Shown: piece after piece, positions 7,628 to 16,289 of the stretch | Layout: each line of letters opens with the position of its first letter | How positions within the stretch are numbered: the stretch's first letter is position 1 | Origin: MFD04580-c1 sp963702995 | GTDB taxonomy: Bacteria; Planctomycetota; Phycisphaerae; Tepidisphaerales; Tepidisphaeraceae | Assembly (NCBI GenBank): GCA_963702995.1 | Contig: OY969783.1 | Location: forward strand, 1,240,001 to 1,304,000 | DNA length: 64,000 nt | Reading direction: 5' to 3' | The notes under the pieces: generated by a model | Told to the model about the DNA's origin: nothing | Databases searched by the model: none | The model's input: only the letters and a program-made list of their open reading frames with translations | Made by a program: the position numbers and the translations under genes

Positions 7628-8668
7628 ATGGCGCGTGACCGAATCGTCGGGCCGGGCTCCGCCGGTGAGGAAGAGGAGCGCTACAACTACGCGCTGCGGC
7701 CGCTCAAGTTCTCGCAGTACGTCGGCCAGGAATCCCTCATCCGCAAGCTCAGCATCGCCGTTCAGGCGGCCCGCGCCCGCAAAGAGCCGGTTGACCACAC
7801 CCTGCTCCACGGCCCGCCCGGCCTCGGCAAGACCACGCTCGCGCATGTCATCGCCAACGAAGTCGGCGCTAAGGCCCACGTGACCAACGGCCCGGCGCTG
7901 ACCAAAGGCGCCGACTTGGTCGGTATCCTCACGAAGCTCAACTTCGGCGATGTGCTCTTTATCGACGAGATTCACCGCCTGTCGGCGATCGTGGAGGAAT
8001 ACCTCTACCCGGCGATGGAAGACTTCAAGGTCGATATCACCATCGACAGCGGCGCGCACGCCCGGATGATGACCATCCCCGTGCAGCCCTTCACGCTGAT
8101 CGGCGCGACGACGCGGCTCGGCCTGCTTACCGGCCCGATGCGCGGCCGCTTCGGCATCTCAGAGCACCTGGAGTTCTACGCGCCCGAGTCGCTCCACCAG
8201 ATCCTGGTCGCCAACGCCAAGCTGCTGAAGGTGGAGGCGGACGAGGACTCGCTCTGGGAGCTCGCCCGCCGCAGCCGCGGCACCCCGCGCGTGGCCAACC
8301 GCCTGCTCCGCCGCACGCGCGATTTCGCGGCCGTCGAAGGGAACGGCCGCCTGACGCTCCCCATCACCCAATCCGCCCTCGCCCTCGCGGGGATCGACCA
8401 GGTCGGCCTGGACGAGCAGGACCGCGAGTTCCTCCGCGTGCTGATCCAGGTCTACGGCGGCGGCCCCGTCGGCATCGAAGCCATCGCCGCCACGATGGGC
8501 GAAGAGCGCGACACGCTCGAGGATGTCATCGAGCCCTACCTGCTTCAGAAGGCGTTCATCACCCGCACGCGGCAAGGCCGCCGCGCGATGAAACTGGCGT
8601 ATGACCACCTTCAGCTCAAATGGAAACCCCCCGCCGGCGGCGAAGATCTGTTCGGCGAGCCGCACTGA
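7628..8668 (+). CDS. ruvB: Holliday junction branch-migration ATPase RuvB
   Basis: 346 residues, standard length. AAA+ motor with RPLKFSQYVGQE at the N-terminus, Walker A GPPGLGKTT, Walker B VLFIDEIHRL, sensor 1 IGATTRLG, arginine finger region GPMRGRFG, and the C-terminal winged-helix domain (LDEQDREFLRVLIQVYGGGPVGIEAIAATMGEERDTLEDVIEPYLLQKAFITRTRQGRRA). It lies 146 bp after ruvA, separated by the family-A repeat, probably still in one transcription unit. Confidence 0.97.
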   Translation: MARDRIVGPGSAGEEEERYNYALRPLKFSQYVGQESLIRKLSIAVQAARARKEPVDHTLLHGPPGLGKTTLAHVIANEVGAKAHVTNGPALTKGADLVGILTKLNFGDVLFIDEIHRLSAIVEEYLYPAMEDFKVDITIDSGAHARMMTIPVQPFTLIGATTRLGLLTGPMRGRFGISEHLEFYAPESLHQILVANAKLLKVEADEDSLWELARRSRGTPRVANRLLRRTRDFAAVEGNGRLTLPITQSALALAGIDQVGLDEQDREFLRVLIQVYGGGPVGIEAIAATMGEERDTLEDVIEPYLLQKAFITRTRQGRRAMKLAYDHLQLKWKPPAGGEDLFGEPH

Positions 8669-8998
8669 TGCAAGCCGGGCGATCGGTGACGCGCCAAGCT
8701 TTGCGCCCGACGCCTTTCAGATCCTATTTCTTGCGACAGCTTATCCACAACGCCGCGATGCGACGTAACACAAGCCCTAGCCGACATCGCCGCGCAAACC
8801 GCGATGGATTGTGGCTTCGCGATGACTCGAACCAAGAAATTGTTTGCAAGAAAAAGTGGACGGCGGTACTTTGCTCCGCGTCAGAAGTGAAACACGGCAG
8901 AAGAAAAGGGTCGTGACGGACGCGGGGGCGTCAAAGATGATCCAGATGGCCCCGTGGTCAGTATTTCGCGCCCGTTGTGAATCGCCCCTCGAGCTGTA
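8669..8998. other. Intergenic stretch between ruvB and the HAD phosphatase gene
   Basis: No gene is visible. A perfect single TTATCCACA DnaA-box-like 9-mer occurs at 8741-8749, but without clustering. No hairpin or repeat family of the window occurs here. Confidence 0.45.
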
Positions 8999-9958
8999 AT
9001 GGATCAGCCAGTTCACGTCGTTGCGGGTGACGCTCAAAAAGCGGTGGACGCGTCGCCAGCCGGCTTACCCAATGGATTGGGCCCGTATCGAATGGTCGCG
9101 ATCGACCTCGACGGGACGCTTCTTTCCCCCACCGGCGAAGTCACCGCCCGGGTCAAGGAGTCGGTGCATCGGGCGTTGGCGGCCGGCCTGTTGGTCTGCT
9201 TCGCCACCGGCCGCAATTGGACCGAAAGTCGGGCCATCATCAACGCCGTGGGGCATTATGCGTCGGCCGTGTTCGTTGGCGGTGCGATGGTGGTCGATAC
9301 CGCCAAGGACGTCACGCTCCACCGGACGATGATGCACCCGCAGCTCGCGCGAGAGGTATGCGAGGCCCTGGAGTCCGCAGGCCACGCGGCGCTGGCGCTT
9401 CAGGATGTCGCGACGGCGGGCGTGGATTACCTGGTGACCGGCGGCGTCGAACTGAACGCGCCGACGCGTGGGTGGATGAAGGTGACCGCCTCCACCATTC
9501 AGGAAGCCGGCCGCCTCGCGGAGCATCCGCACGAGCACACGATTCGCGTCGGCATCGTCGCGGGCCGTGAGCCGGCCCAGGTGGCGAAACGTGCGTTAAC
9601 CGAGCGCCTCGGCGGTCGGATCGTCTGCCAGACGCTGTTCGTCCCCGCGTACGACGTCGAGGTGCTGGAAGTCTTCGACCCGGCCGTGAACAAGTGGGAA
9701 GGCGTGCAGTTCGTCGCCAGGCGGCATGGGATCGAGCCGGCGGAGATCATCGCGATCGGCGACGACGTCAACGACCTTCCGATGATCGTCGGCGCAGGGC
9801 TCGGGGTTGCCATGGGCAACGGCCGCCCGGAAGTTCTGGCGGCCGCCGACGTGGTCATCGGCGGCAATCAAAACGAAGGGCTTGCCGAGTTCCTCGACAT
9901 GCTCGTCGCCAGCGGCGCGGTGAAACCGATGCCGCGCGACAAGCGGAACCCGGCGTGA
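8999..9958 (+). CDS. HAD-superfamily (Cof/subfamily IIB-type) sugar-phosphatase
   Basis: 319 residues. Motif I is AIDLDGTLLSPTGE (nucleophile Asp in DLDGT), motif II CFATGRN, and motif IV IAIGDDVNDLPMI; the large cap insert between motifs II and III is typical of subfamily IIB (Cof-like) hydrolases acting on sugar phosphates. The first ~28 residues lie outside the domain, and the start at 8999 lacks a good Shine-Dalgarno, so a later start is possible. A terminator follows at 10173-10206. Confidence 0.88.
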   Translation: MDQPVHVVAGDAQKAVDASPAGLPNGLGPYRMVAIDLDGTLLSPTGEVTARVKESVHRALAAGLLVCFATGRNWTESRAIINAVGHYASAVFVGGAMVVDTAKDVTLHRTMMHPQLAREVCEALESAGHAALALQDVATAGVDYLVTGGVELNAPTRGWMKVTASTIQEAGRLAEHPHEHTIRVGIVAGREPAQVAKRALTERLGGRIVCQTLFVPAYDVEVLEVFDPAVNKWEGVQFVARRHGIEPAEIIAIGDDVNDLPMIVGAGLGVAMGNGRPEVLAAADVVIGGNQNEGLAEFLDMLVASGAVKPMPRDKRNPA

Positions 9959-10172
9959 ATCGGGAAGGGTTCGCCCGCACCCTCGGGCCACCAGGCCCGT
10001 GACAGAACAATTCGTAGGACAGCGCAACGCAGGGTTGGAAAGAGCGGGGCTCGCGGTCGTGGCTTATGGGCCCGCTCGTTACGCAATTCCCGGCATGAGG
10101 CACGGTCGAACCGCAAAAGGACGGGTGGTCGCCAAATTAAGGGAAGATGCGAAAGGATTCGCAAAGGCTCCG
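9959..10172 (+). other. Transcribed intergenic segment before a terminator, possible structured RNA
   Basis: No gene is seen. The ~210 bp between the phosphatase stop and the terminator contain local hairpins such as GCGAA-AGGA-TTCGC (about 10150-10163) and end directly in the terminator stem. This could be the 3' UTR of the phosphatase gene or a small RNA. I could not match it to a known RNA family. Confidence 0.35.
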
Positions 10173-10206
10173 CGGCCGGTACGCATGACGTGTACCGGCC
10201 GTTTTT
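10173..10206 (+). terminator. Intrinsic terminator downstream of the HAD phosphatase gene
   Basis: Stem CGGCCGGTAC (10173-10182) pairs with GTACCGGCCG (10192-10201) across a 9-nt loop and is followed by TTTTT. The next gene is convergent (10300-11361, minus). Confidence 0.85.
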
Positions 10207-10299
10207 CATCCTGGGAGTCGCACTCCCCTCGGCATGACGATCTGCCGAGACCCGATTCGTTTGCCGGGCGTCAACCTCCGCAGATCGACCAGCCGAAGC

Positions 10300-11361
10300 T
10301 CAATCGCCCAGGACATGCGTCAGCGGGCGCGGCTTTGCGATCGGCTCGACATCCACCTTCTCCCGAAGCGCCTGCGCGACATCCGCCGGCAGCCGGTCGA
10401 AGAAGTGCAAGCCCGTCCGGCGCTCGACCTCACTCGGGCTGGTTCGATACCCCGCCCATGCCTCGCCGACGATGGTCTGGTCGTTGGGCATGATGACCGA
10501 GATCACCCGCGTGCCGGTGTCGATCCGCGCCAGGTCAGAGTCGTCACCATGGCCGCCGGGGATCACAACGATTTCCTTCCAGCACTCGGCCGGGACCGTC
10601 ACGCGGCCGCCCGCGATCGACTCGGCATACCCTTTCTCCCCCGTTCCCCCGCGGCCGCACGGGCCCGCCACCGTGTAGAGCGCGGCCCCCCGCCGCACCA
10701 GCCCGCGCGAATAGACTTCAAGCTGCGCCCACGCCTTTCGGTTGAGGTTTGGCGCCTGCGGGACCACATTGCTCATGACGAATGTGGCAAAGCTCATCTG
10801 GGTGTTCGCGCCCCGGTCACTATGCGGGCAAACATGGCCGCGGTCGAACCCGGCGCCGGAATAGTCGTGGTGCGCCACCCGATAGAACGTCGCCGGCAAC
10901 TGAAAGTCCGAATCAAACGACGGCTGCCGCGGGGCATCCCCCAGGTCCGATGCCGTCACCCGCCAGCTCACCCAGTTCGGCGTGCCTGTCGTGTCATTGT
11001 AGCTCAGAGCAAAGAAAGGCTTGATCAGGAGATAATTCTCCCGCAGCGAGGGGTCGTTCCTCGCGTCGCTCGGGTTCCCCAGGAGCAGATGCCCGGCCGG
11101 ATCGATCGCGGCCTGCGCCGCCGGAGGCGGCAGCTCGACCTCATCGCCCGGCACCCCCGGATGCGTCACCGTCAAGCTGACGCGCTGATGCTCATACCGG
11201 TAATAAAGCGTCCCCGCCCCGGCGAGCAGCGCCACGAGCAGACTGACGATCACCCACCGCCCCACCCCCGGCAGCCCCCAAAACCAATCGGCGGCCGCAT
11301 CCAGCAGCGAGTCAAGCTCGTCGCCCCCCTCCGGCCCCGTGAAGTCGCCTCGCCTGGACAT
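10300..11361 (-). CDS. Membrane-anchored DNA/RNA non-specific endonuclease
   Basis: 353 residues. One transmembrane helix (VIVSLLVALLAGAGTLYYRY, about 37-57) anchors an extracytoplasmic nuclease domain of the DNA/RNA non-specific endonuclease (NUC1/Serratia) family. The catalytic signature is DRGHVCPHSDRG, with the general-base His in DRGH, followed by SFATFVMSNVVPQAPNLNRKAW, which contains the metal-binding Asn region. Such enzymes cut single- and double-stranded nucleic acid with Mg2+. Likely role: degradation of extracellular nucleic acid for nutrient scavenging. It is convergent with the phosphatase gene. Confidence 0.92.
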   Translation of the reverse strand: MSRRGDFTGPEGGDELDSLLDAAADWFWGLPGVGRWVIVSLLVALLAGAGTLYYRYEHQRVSLTVTHPGVPGDEVELPPPAAQAAIDPAGHLLLGNPSDARNDPSLRENYLLIKPFFALSYNDTTGTPNWVSWRVTASDLGDAPRQPSFDSDFQLPATFYRVAHHDYSGAGFDRGHVCPHSDRGANTQMSFATFVMSNVVPQAPNLNRKAWAQLEVYSRGLVRRGAALYTVAGPCGRGGTGEKGYAESIAGGRVTVPAECWKEIVVIPGGHGDDSDLARIDTGTRVISVIMPNDQTIVGEAWAGYRTSPSEVERRTGLHFFDRLPADVAQALREKVDVEPIAKPRPLTHVLGD

Positions 11362-11427
11362 TGAGGACAGGATACCGACTGAAGCGTTTTCTGCGATCGA
11401 GGCTGGCGTCGAGTCGGCATCAAGTCG

Positions 11428-12011
11428 CTAACGACCGCCGGGACGGACCTGATTTTGGAATTGGGTATCGTTGCGGAAAGGAATCCCCGAGACCTGTTCG
11501 ACGACCAACTGGCAGATCGGCATCGCTGGGTAGAGCGCGATGTCCAACGGGCCCAGATTAATTAGCTCGAGCGTGATCGTTCCTGCGAACCCGGCGTGGA
11601 CGGTCGGGGCGGTGAAATGGACAAGCAGGCCACAGCGGGCGTACGAGCTCTTTCTTCGACCCGCGCCGCCAGCGAGACGCCATTAGCAAGTAGCGGCAGT
11701 TCAATTCGCTCCAGTGTCTTTTCTAGAACGAGCTTTCGCGGCCGAAGAACGTATGGCTGTTCATCCGTCAGGACTGCGCGTTTCCGACATCGGACCGAAA
11801 AGCGCGTTGAAGTCTCCCTGTCTCAAGTCGATTTGCGCTGGGATGCCCTCCTTGAAGTAGGCGATCTCGCTTCCGAGGCGAAGGTCCACGGCGCTAGTTT
11901 GAAACGGGCACTTGCCCGGCGAATCGCCAAGTTTGCGCGGAGAGGGCTCTGGCGTGATCTTCAGCCATCCCCGTCGAGAGCGTCGTGGATGTCAACGTTG
12001 GAGAGAATCAT
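11428..12011 (-). pseudogene. dcd: dCTP deaminase-like gene broken by about three frameshifts
   Basis: Reading the minus strand and switching frames gives an almost complete dCTP deaminase-like protein: MILSNVDIHDALD, then GWLKITPEPSPRKLGD...TSAVDLRLGSEIAYF, DFNALFGPMSETR, QPYVLRPRKLVLEKTLERIELPLLANGVSLAARVE, then SSYARCGLLVHFTAPTVHAGF and ALYPAMPICQLVVEQVSGIPF, ending at the TAG at 11428-11430. Frame changes lie near 11960, 11775 and 11660. The enzyme makes dUTP precursor for dTMP. Its ATG at 12011 overlaps the stop of the upstream small gene (ATGA). Three breaks could mean a pseudogene, but many conserved genes in this window have similar breaks, so sequence error is equally likely. Confidence 0.8.
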
Positions 12012-12256
12012 GCGCCGACAAACTGGGACTCATCGACCGCAACAACGGTCTGCGTTTCGTTTGGGACGACCGCCCACGCCCGAGAGTGCTCGCTAAATGC
12101 CCGAACCCGAACGCGGCCATCGCTCTTGTCCCCTTCGACACGCTCGCGCGGAACGAAGAATGCCGTTGCCTCGCCGGTAACGCTGGTGATCACCACAACC
12201 AACTCATCGCTGAACATTCCTTTCCGCACCTCGCAACGCAGCCATCGTTCTAACAT
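12008..12256 (-). CDS. Small conserved-looking protein coupled to dcd
   Basis: About 82 residues from MLERWLRCEVRKGMFSDELVVVI to DESQFVGA. The sequence has a regular hydrophobic/charged pattern suggestive of a small beta-rich fold; I do not recognise a family. The start at 12256 is chosen because GGAAGGG lies 5 nt upstream; an ATG at 12274 is possible. Its TGA overlaps the dcd ATG in an ATGA junction, which supports a real, translationally coupled gene. Confidence 0.6.
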   Translation of the reverse strand: MLERWLRCEVRKGMFSDELVVVITSVTGEATAFFVPRERVEGDKSDGRVRVRAFSEHSRAWAVVPNETQTVVAVDESQFVGA

Positions 12257-12415
12257 GTTTGGCCCTTCCATCATCCTCTGAATGTATCGAGGGTCGATGC
12301 TACGGACATCGACGGAGAATGCAATCGGACGAGCGCGGTGGATTCAGCATCGCCCGACTCGTAGCGCCCCCTGCCGCAGCCACAACGCCCCGGCCGATCA
12401 AGCGTCCTACCAGGT

Positions 12416-13784
12416 ATGCATCGAACCCTAGCCGTTTTAATCGCGCTCCTTGCCCCCATCATCGCCTCGGCAGCCGATTCACCCGCCGATCCGGGGAGCG
12501 GCCACCAGCGGATGCTTCACCATGTGAAGCGGATGAGCTTTCTCGACAACGGCGTCGTCAAGCTCGGCGTGGACCTCAACCTTGGCGGGTCGATCACCTA
12601 CCTGTCGCCGAGCGGGCGGGACATGAACCTGGTCAACAACTACGACTTCGGCCGCCAGGTGCAGATGTCGTATTACTCGGGGCCGGCGCCGTTTCAGCCG
12701 CCGGGGAAGGCGATGCGGCCGGAATGGAGTTTCATCGGGTGGAACCCGATCCAGGTGGGCGATGCGTTCGGGAACCCGTCGAAGATCCTCGATGGCCGCA
12801 ACGACGGGAAGGAACTCTACGTCAAGTGCGTCCCCATGCACTGGCCGCTCGACAATGCGCCCGGCGAGTGCACGTTCGAAACCTGGCTGACGCTCGACGG
12901 ACCGGTCGTCCACGCTCGGTGCCGGTTCCAGAACGACCGGCCCGACCACACCCAATACGCGGTGCGCGGACAGGAACTCCCGGCCGTCTACACCAATGGC
13001 CCCTGGTATCGGCTGATGACCTATGACGGCGAACAGCCCTTCACCGGCGCGCCACTCACGCGGATTGAGAAGAAGGGGGATCGCGGCCCCTGGTCGCACT
13101 GGTCGGCGACCGAGAATTGGGCGGCCCTGGTCGATGACGCCGGCTTCGGGCTGGGCGTTTTCGAGCCCGGCGTCGTCTCGTTCAGCGGCGGCTTCGCCGG
13201 AAAGCCCGGCGCGGGCGGCCCCGACGATTCACCCACCGGGTACATCGCGCCCAATAGCCGCGAGGTGATCGACTGGAACGTCGTCCACGAATACCGGTAC
13301 GACCTGATCGTGGGCACAGTGGCGCAGATCCGCCGCTACGCCTTCGATCACGCCGTCCGTCCATCGCCGCCCGCCTACCGGTTTGAGAACGCTCGCAACC
13401 GCTGGTACTACATCAACGCTGAGGATTCGGGCCTGCCGATCAAGGGGGGGTTGAACGTCCGGATCGAGAAAGAGGACCCACAGATCATCAGCCCGATCGG
13501 ATTCTGGAAGGCGGAAGACGCGGGGACGATCGTGATCGAGGCCGCCTGCCACTCGGCGCGAGGATGCCATCCTCTTCTGGGCCGGCCTGGGTGAGAAGCG
13601 TTTTGACGAAACGCGTTCGTTCCCCTTCAAGCTCAATTCCGACGGCGAGTTCCATACCTATCGGCTGCGCCTGGCGGATCATCCGGCTTGGCGCGGCGCA
13701 ATCACCCAGATCCGGTTCGACCCGGTCGCAGCGGGGGCCGCCGGGGAGTGGGTTCGCATCCGTGGCATCCATTTCGAGAAGTAG
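12416..13784 (+). CDS. Exported protein of unknown function (one frameshift near 13555)
   Basis: Sec signal peptide (MHRTLAVLIALLAPIIASA) then a long domain starting HHVKRMSFLDNGVVKLGVDLNLGGSITYLSPSGRDMNLVNNYDFGRQVQMSYYSGP, which looks like a carbohydrate-associated beta-rich fold of the kind common in planctomycete exported proteins. The first frame runs out at 13594, but the next frame continues the protein (DAILFWAGLGEKRFDETRSFPFKLNSDGEFHTYRLRL...WVRIRGIHFEK) to the TAG at 13782-13784. The C-terminal ~140 residues resemble a jelly-roll carbohydrate-binding-type module. Total about 455 residues. An inverted repeat follows at 13820-13885. Confidence 0.75.
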
Positions 13785-13819
13785 GCCGCCGAGAACACGC
13801 GCACAGCCTCTGAGGCCTC

Positions 13820-13885
13820 CCCGGGAACGCCGACGTCCCCGTCGGCCTTTCGTATGCGGCCGACGCGGACGTCGGCGTTCCCGGG
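13820..13885. repeat. Palindromic repeat with 28-bp arms
   Basis: Arms containing GGGAACGCCGACGTCCCCGT (left, from about 13823) and its inverse ending GGACGTCGGCGTTCCC (right) pair over 28 bp with one mismatch around a 10-nt loop. It is 35 bp downstream of the exported-protein gene. It could act as a terminator or be a member of a dispersed REP-like family; there is only one copy in this window. Confidence 0.75.
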
Positions 13886-14010
13886 TTCAAGGTTCTGTGT
13901 GGCCAGCTGTAATGGCGACTCTCTGAACGATCGTGGCGGCCGACGGTAGTTGAACTGGGCGGCTCGGCGGGTAAATTCCCCAAGCTCGCCCTGCTCAAAC
14001 CTGGAGACCG

Positions 14011-14979
14011 ATGAGAACCTCAATCACGCTTCTGACACTGGCGGTGGTCGCCATGACTCTGATCCTGGCAACGGTGCGGCCGGCACGCGCGGCCGAGGCC
14101 GCCGCTCCGAAAGAAGTAAGCGTCTGGCCTGCCGGGACGCACGGCGTTGCGGACGAAGCCGGCCCCACTGAAAAGACGGTTGACCGCGGCAAGCCGGAGA
14201 AGCCCGATCGCAGCACCACCGGCGTCCGCCATCCGACCCTGACGCTCTATCAGCCGGAGAAGGCGAGCGGCGCCGCCGTCATCATCTGCCCCGGAGGCGG
14301 GTATGGCGGCCTGGCGCTGGACAAGGAAGGCCACGACATGGCCCGCTGGCTCAACTCGATCGGCGTCACCGGCATCGTGCTGAAATACCGCCTCCCCGTC
14401 CTCGCCGAATCAAAAGGCGAAACGCCCTGGCCTGTACAGGACATCCAACGATCGATTCGACTGGTGCGGGCACACGCCCAGGGATGGGGCGTCGATCCGA
14501 AGCGCGTGGGGGTGATGGGCTTCTCGGCGGGAGGCCACCTTGCGTCAACGGCCGCCACTCACTTCGACGGCGGCAAGGCCGATGCGGCCGACGCCGTCGA
14601 TCAGCAAAGCTGCCGCCCCGACTTTGTGATCCTTGGCTACCCGGTCGTCACCTTCAAAGGCCCGTTCGCCCACACCGGGTCGCGCAACAACCTGATCGGC
14701 AAAGACCCTGACCCGGCGCTGATCGACCTCTATTCCAACGAGCTTCAGGTGACACCGCAGACGCCCCCCACGTTCATTGTCCACGCGAAGGACGACCCTG
14801 TGAAAGTCGGCAACAGCATCCAGTTCAAAGAGGCGATGGACAAGGTGAATGTGCCGTGCCATCTGGAGCTGTACGAGACCGGCGGGCACGGATTCGGTCT
14901 GGGGGTTCACGGCGGCGAAGTGGCCACCTGGCCCGGCCGCTGCCAGGCATGGCTGAAGGAGCAGAAGATCATCCCTTGA
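14011..14979 (+). CDS. Exported alpha/beta-hydrolase (acetyl-xylan esterase-like)
   Basis: 322 residues. A signal peptide (residues ~1-28, ending ARA) precedes an alpha/beta-hydrolase domain. Oxyanion-region motif VIICPGGGYGGLAL, nucleophile elbow GVMGFSAGGHLAS (Ser in GxSxG), acid in FIVHAKDDPVKV and catalytic His in YETGGHGFGLG. This arrangement is typical of small esterases that deacetylate hemicellulose in planctomycetes and Bacteroidota. It probably acts in the periplasm on plant-derived polysaccharide esters. It stands alone, with no polysaccharide-utilisation genes next to it apart from the exported protein upstream. Confidence 0.85.
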   Translation: MRTSITLLTLAVVAMTLILATVRPARAAEAAAPKEVSVWPAGTHGVADEAGPTEKTVDRGKPEKPDRSTTGVRHPTLTLYQPEKASGAAVIICPGGGYGGLALDKEGHDMARWLNSIGVTGIVLKYRLPVLAESKGETPWPVQDIQRSIRLVRAHAQGWGVDPKRVGVMGFSAGGHLASTAATHFDGGKADAADAVDQQSCRPDFVILGYPVVTFKGPFAHTGSRNNLIGKDPDPALIDLYSNELQVTPQTPPTFIVHAKDDPVKVGNSIQFKEAMDKVNVPCHLELYETGGHGFGLGVHGGEVATWPGRCQAWLKEQKIIP

Positions 14980-15028
14980 GTTCGTCGCCCTTAGTCCGCA
15001 AGCCTCAATGGAGCATTCATCGGGCTTG

Positions 15029-15583
15029 TCACGCGGCAACGCCGGCGTCGATTGCGCCGAACAGGGGGTCGAAGCCCGACATCAATCGATCGATCGTCAG
15101 CACCGCCAGCGACGCAAGGAGCAGGCCCGCCCCAAGAAGCACGAGCGAGGTCGTGGTCGTCGTGGACGGGTCCGCGGACGCAACCGACGACTCCGTGGTC
15201 GAGATGGACGCGTCCGCGGTCGAGAGCGACGAGTCCGCGGCCGTCGCCGAGGGGCCGGCCGTGGCATCTCCCCCATCGGACGTCGTTGACGCGACAGAAG
15301 ATGCGTCGGTCGAGGTGGACGACGAGGCCGAGCCCACCCATCGCCAGGCGCCCCCCACGACGATCGCGACGATGGCGGCCGCCGAGATGACGCTGACGAT
15401 GCGGTTCCAGCGTCGCCACTGGGCAATCGCCCGCGCGGGTCGGCCGGCGGTGCGCGGCGCGGGCGCCCGCGCCAGCCGCATGGCGCGCTCCGCCAGATCA
15501 GCCGGAGCGGTCGGCTCGGGACGGGCCGGAAGGCTCCCGGCCAGCAGTCGATCGAACTCGTCCTGTTCCCATTCCTGGTTCAC
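15029..15583 (-). CDS. Membrane anti-sigma factor candidate
   Basis: 184 residues. The cytoplasmic N-terminus (MNQEWEQDEFDRLLAGSLPARPEPTAPADLAERAMRLA) is followed by a transmembrane segment (IVSVISAAAIVAIVVGGAWRWVG), a Ser/Thr/Asp-rich extracytoplasmic stretch (~85-140) and a second hydrophobic segment (TTTSLVLLGAGLLLASLAVLTI). No zinc-binding HxxxCxxC motif is present. Its start overlaps the sigma factor stop by 4 bp (ATGA), the typical sigma/anti-sigma layout. The function is inferred mainly from context. Confidence 0.75.
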   Translation of the reverse strand: MNQEWEQDEFDRLLAGSLPARPEPTAPADLAERAMRLARAPAPRTAGRPARAIAQWRRWNRIVSVISAAAIVAIVVGGAWRWVGSASSSTSTDASSVASTTSDGGDATAGPSATAADSSLSTADASISTTESSVASADPSTTTTTSLVLLGAGLLLASLAVLTIDRLMSGFDPLFGAIDAGVAA

Positions 15584-16134
15584 GGCGCTTCCACCTCTTT
15601 CGCAAGACTTCGGCGTAAATGGTCTCGGGCTCTAAATAATAGCGTCTTCACCGTGCCGACGGGGCAACTCATTGTTTCGGCGATCTGTTCCAGGCCCCAG
15701 CCGCGGCGGTAACAGAGTTCGACCGCCATGGCCTGCCGCGGCTCGAGCGCGGCGACAGCCTTCCAGATGCGCTGCTTCGATTCCCCGTCGATGGAGGCCT
15801 GTTCCGGCGGGCGTTGCCCGACATCGGCCGGCTCAATCGTCATCTCAGACGTGCGGTGCCTGCTGGCTCGCGCGCGAAACTTGCGCAGCGTCCGGAAGGC
15901 GATCTGATAGATCCACGTACCCAGGGCGCTTCGCCCCTGGAACCCGGGCAAGGCCCGATAAACGTTCGCGAACACTTCGGCGGCCGCGTCGTCCAGGTCC
16001 GCGCCGCGCAACCCCATCGACTGCCCAAGGCCCAGGACGACCCGCTGATGATCCTTCACAATCTGCGCAAAGGATTCGTCATCCTGCATTTGCGACCGCT
16101 GCGGGCCCGGGGTGTCGTTCGTCGTCGGCTTCAC
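15580..16134 (-). CDS. ECF-type RNA polymerase sigma factor
   Basis: 184 residues. Region 2 (FAQIVKDHQRVVLGLGQSMGLRGADLDDAAAEVFANVYRALPGFQGRSALGTWIYQIAFRTLRKFRAR) binds the -10 element and core enzyme. Region 4 (AVAALEPRQAMAVELCYRRGWGLEQIAETMSCPVGTVKTLLFRARDHLRRSL) is the helix-turn-helix for the -35 element. It is coupled to the downstream anti-sigma gene. Across 155 bp it is divergent from the membrane protein and repeat-protein genes at 16290-18869, which are natural candidates for its regulon. Confidence 0.93.
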   Translation of the reverse strand: MKPTTNDTPGPQRSQMQDDESFAQIVKDHQRVVLGLGQSMGLRGADLDDAAAEVFANVYRALPGFQGRSALGTWIYQIAFRTLRKFRARASRHRTSEMTIEPADVGQRPPEQASIDGESKQRIWKAVAALEPRQAMAVELCYRRGWGLEQIAETMSCPVGTVKTLLFRARDHLRRSLAKEVEAP

Positions 16135-16289
16135 TCTCGCGGTACCGCCGTATGATTATGTGCCTCCAAGGGCGCCGCCGGTTTCAAGGATTCCGCTGGC
16201 ACATTCTGCGAGAAAACGGCATCCCACGAAACCTTGCCTCAACCCCGCGACACTAAGCGGGCAGCGTGACCTTGACCGGAGCAGCCTGA

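Noticed and set aside
8741..8749. Perfect DnaA box TTATCCACA
   Set aside because: Single occurrence, no cluster, no AT-rich unwinding region and no dnaA or dnaN nearby, so not an origin.
10100..10200. Resemblance to a cyclic-di-GMP-I (GEMM) riboswitch (GATTCGCAAAGGCTCCG against the GEMM CGCAAAGCCTCCGG)
   Set aside because: The core order, second stem and tetraloop receptor are missing, and no gene lies downstream on that strand.
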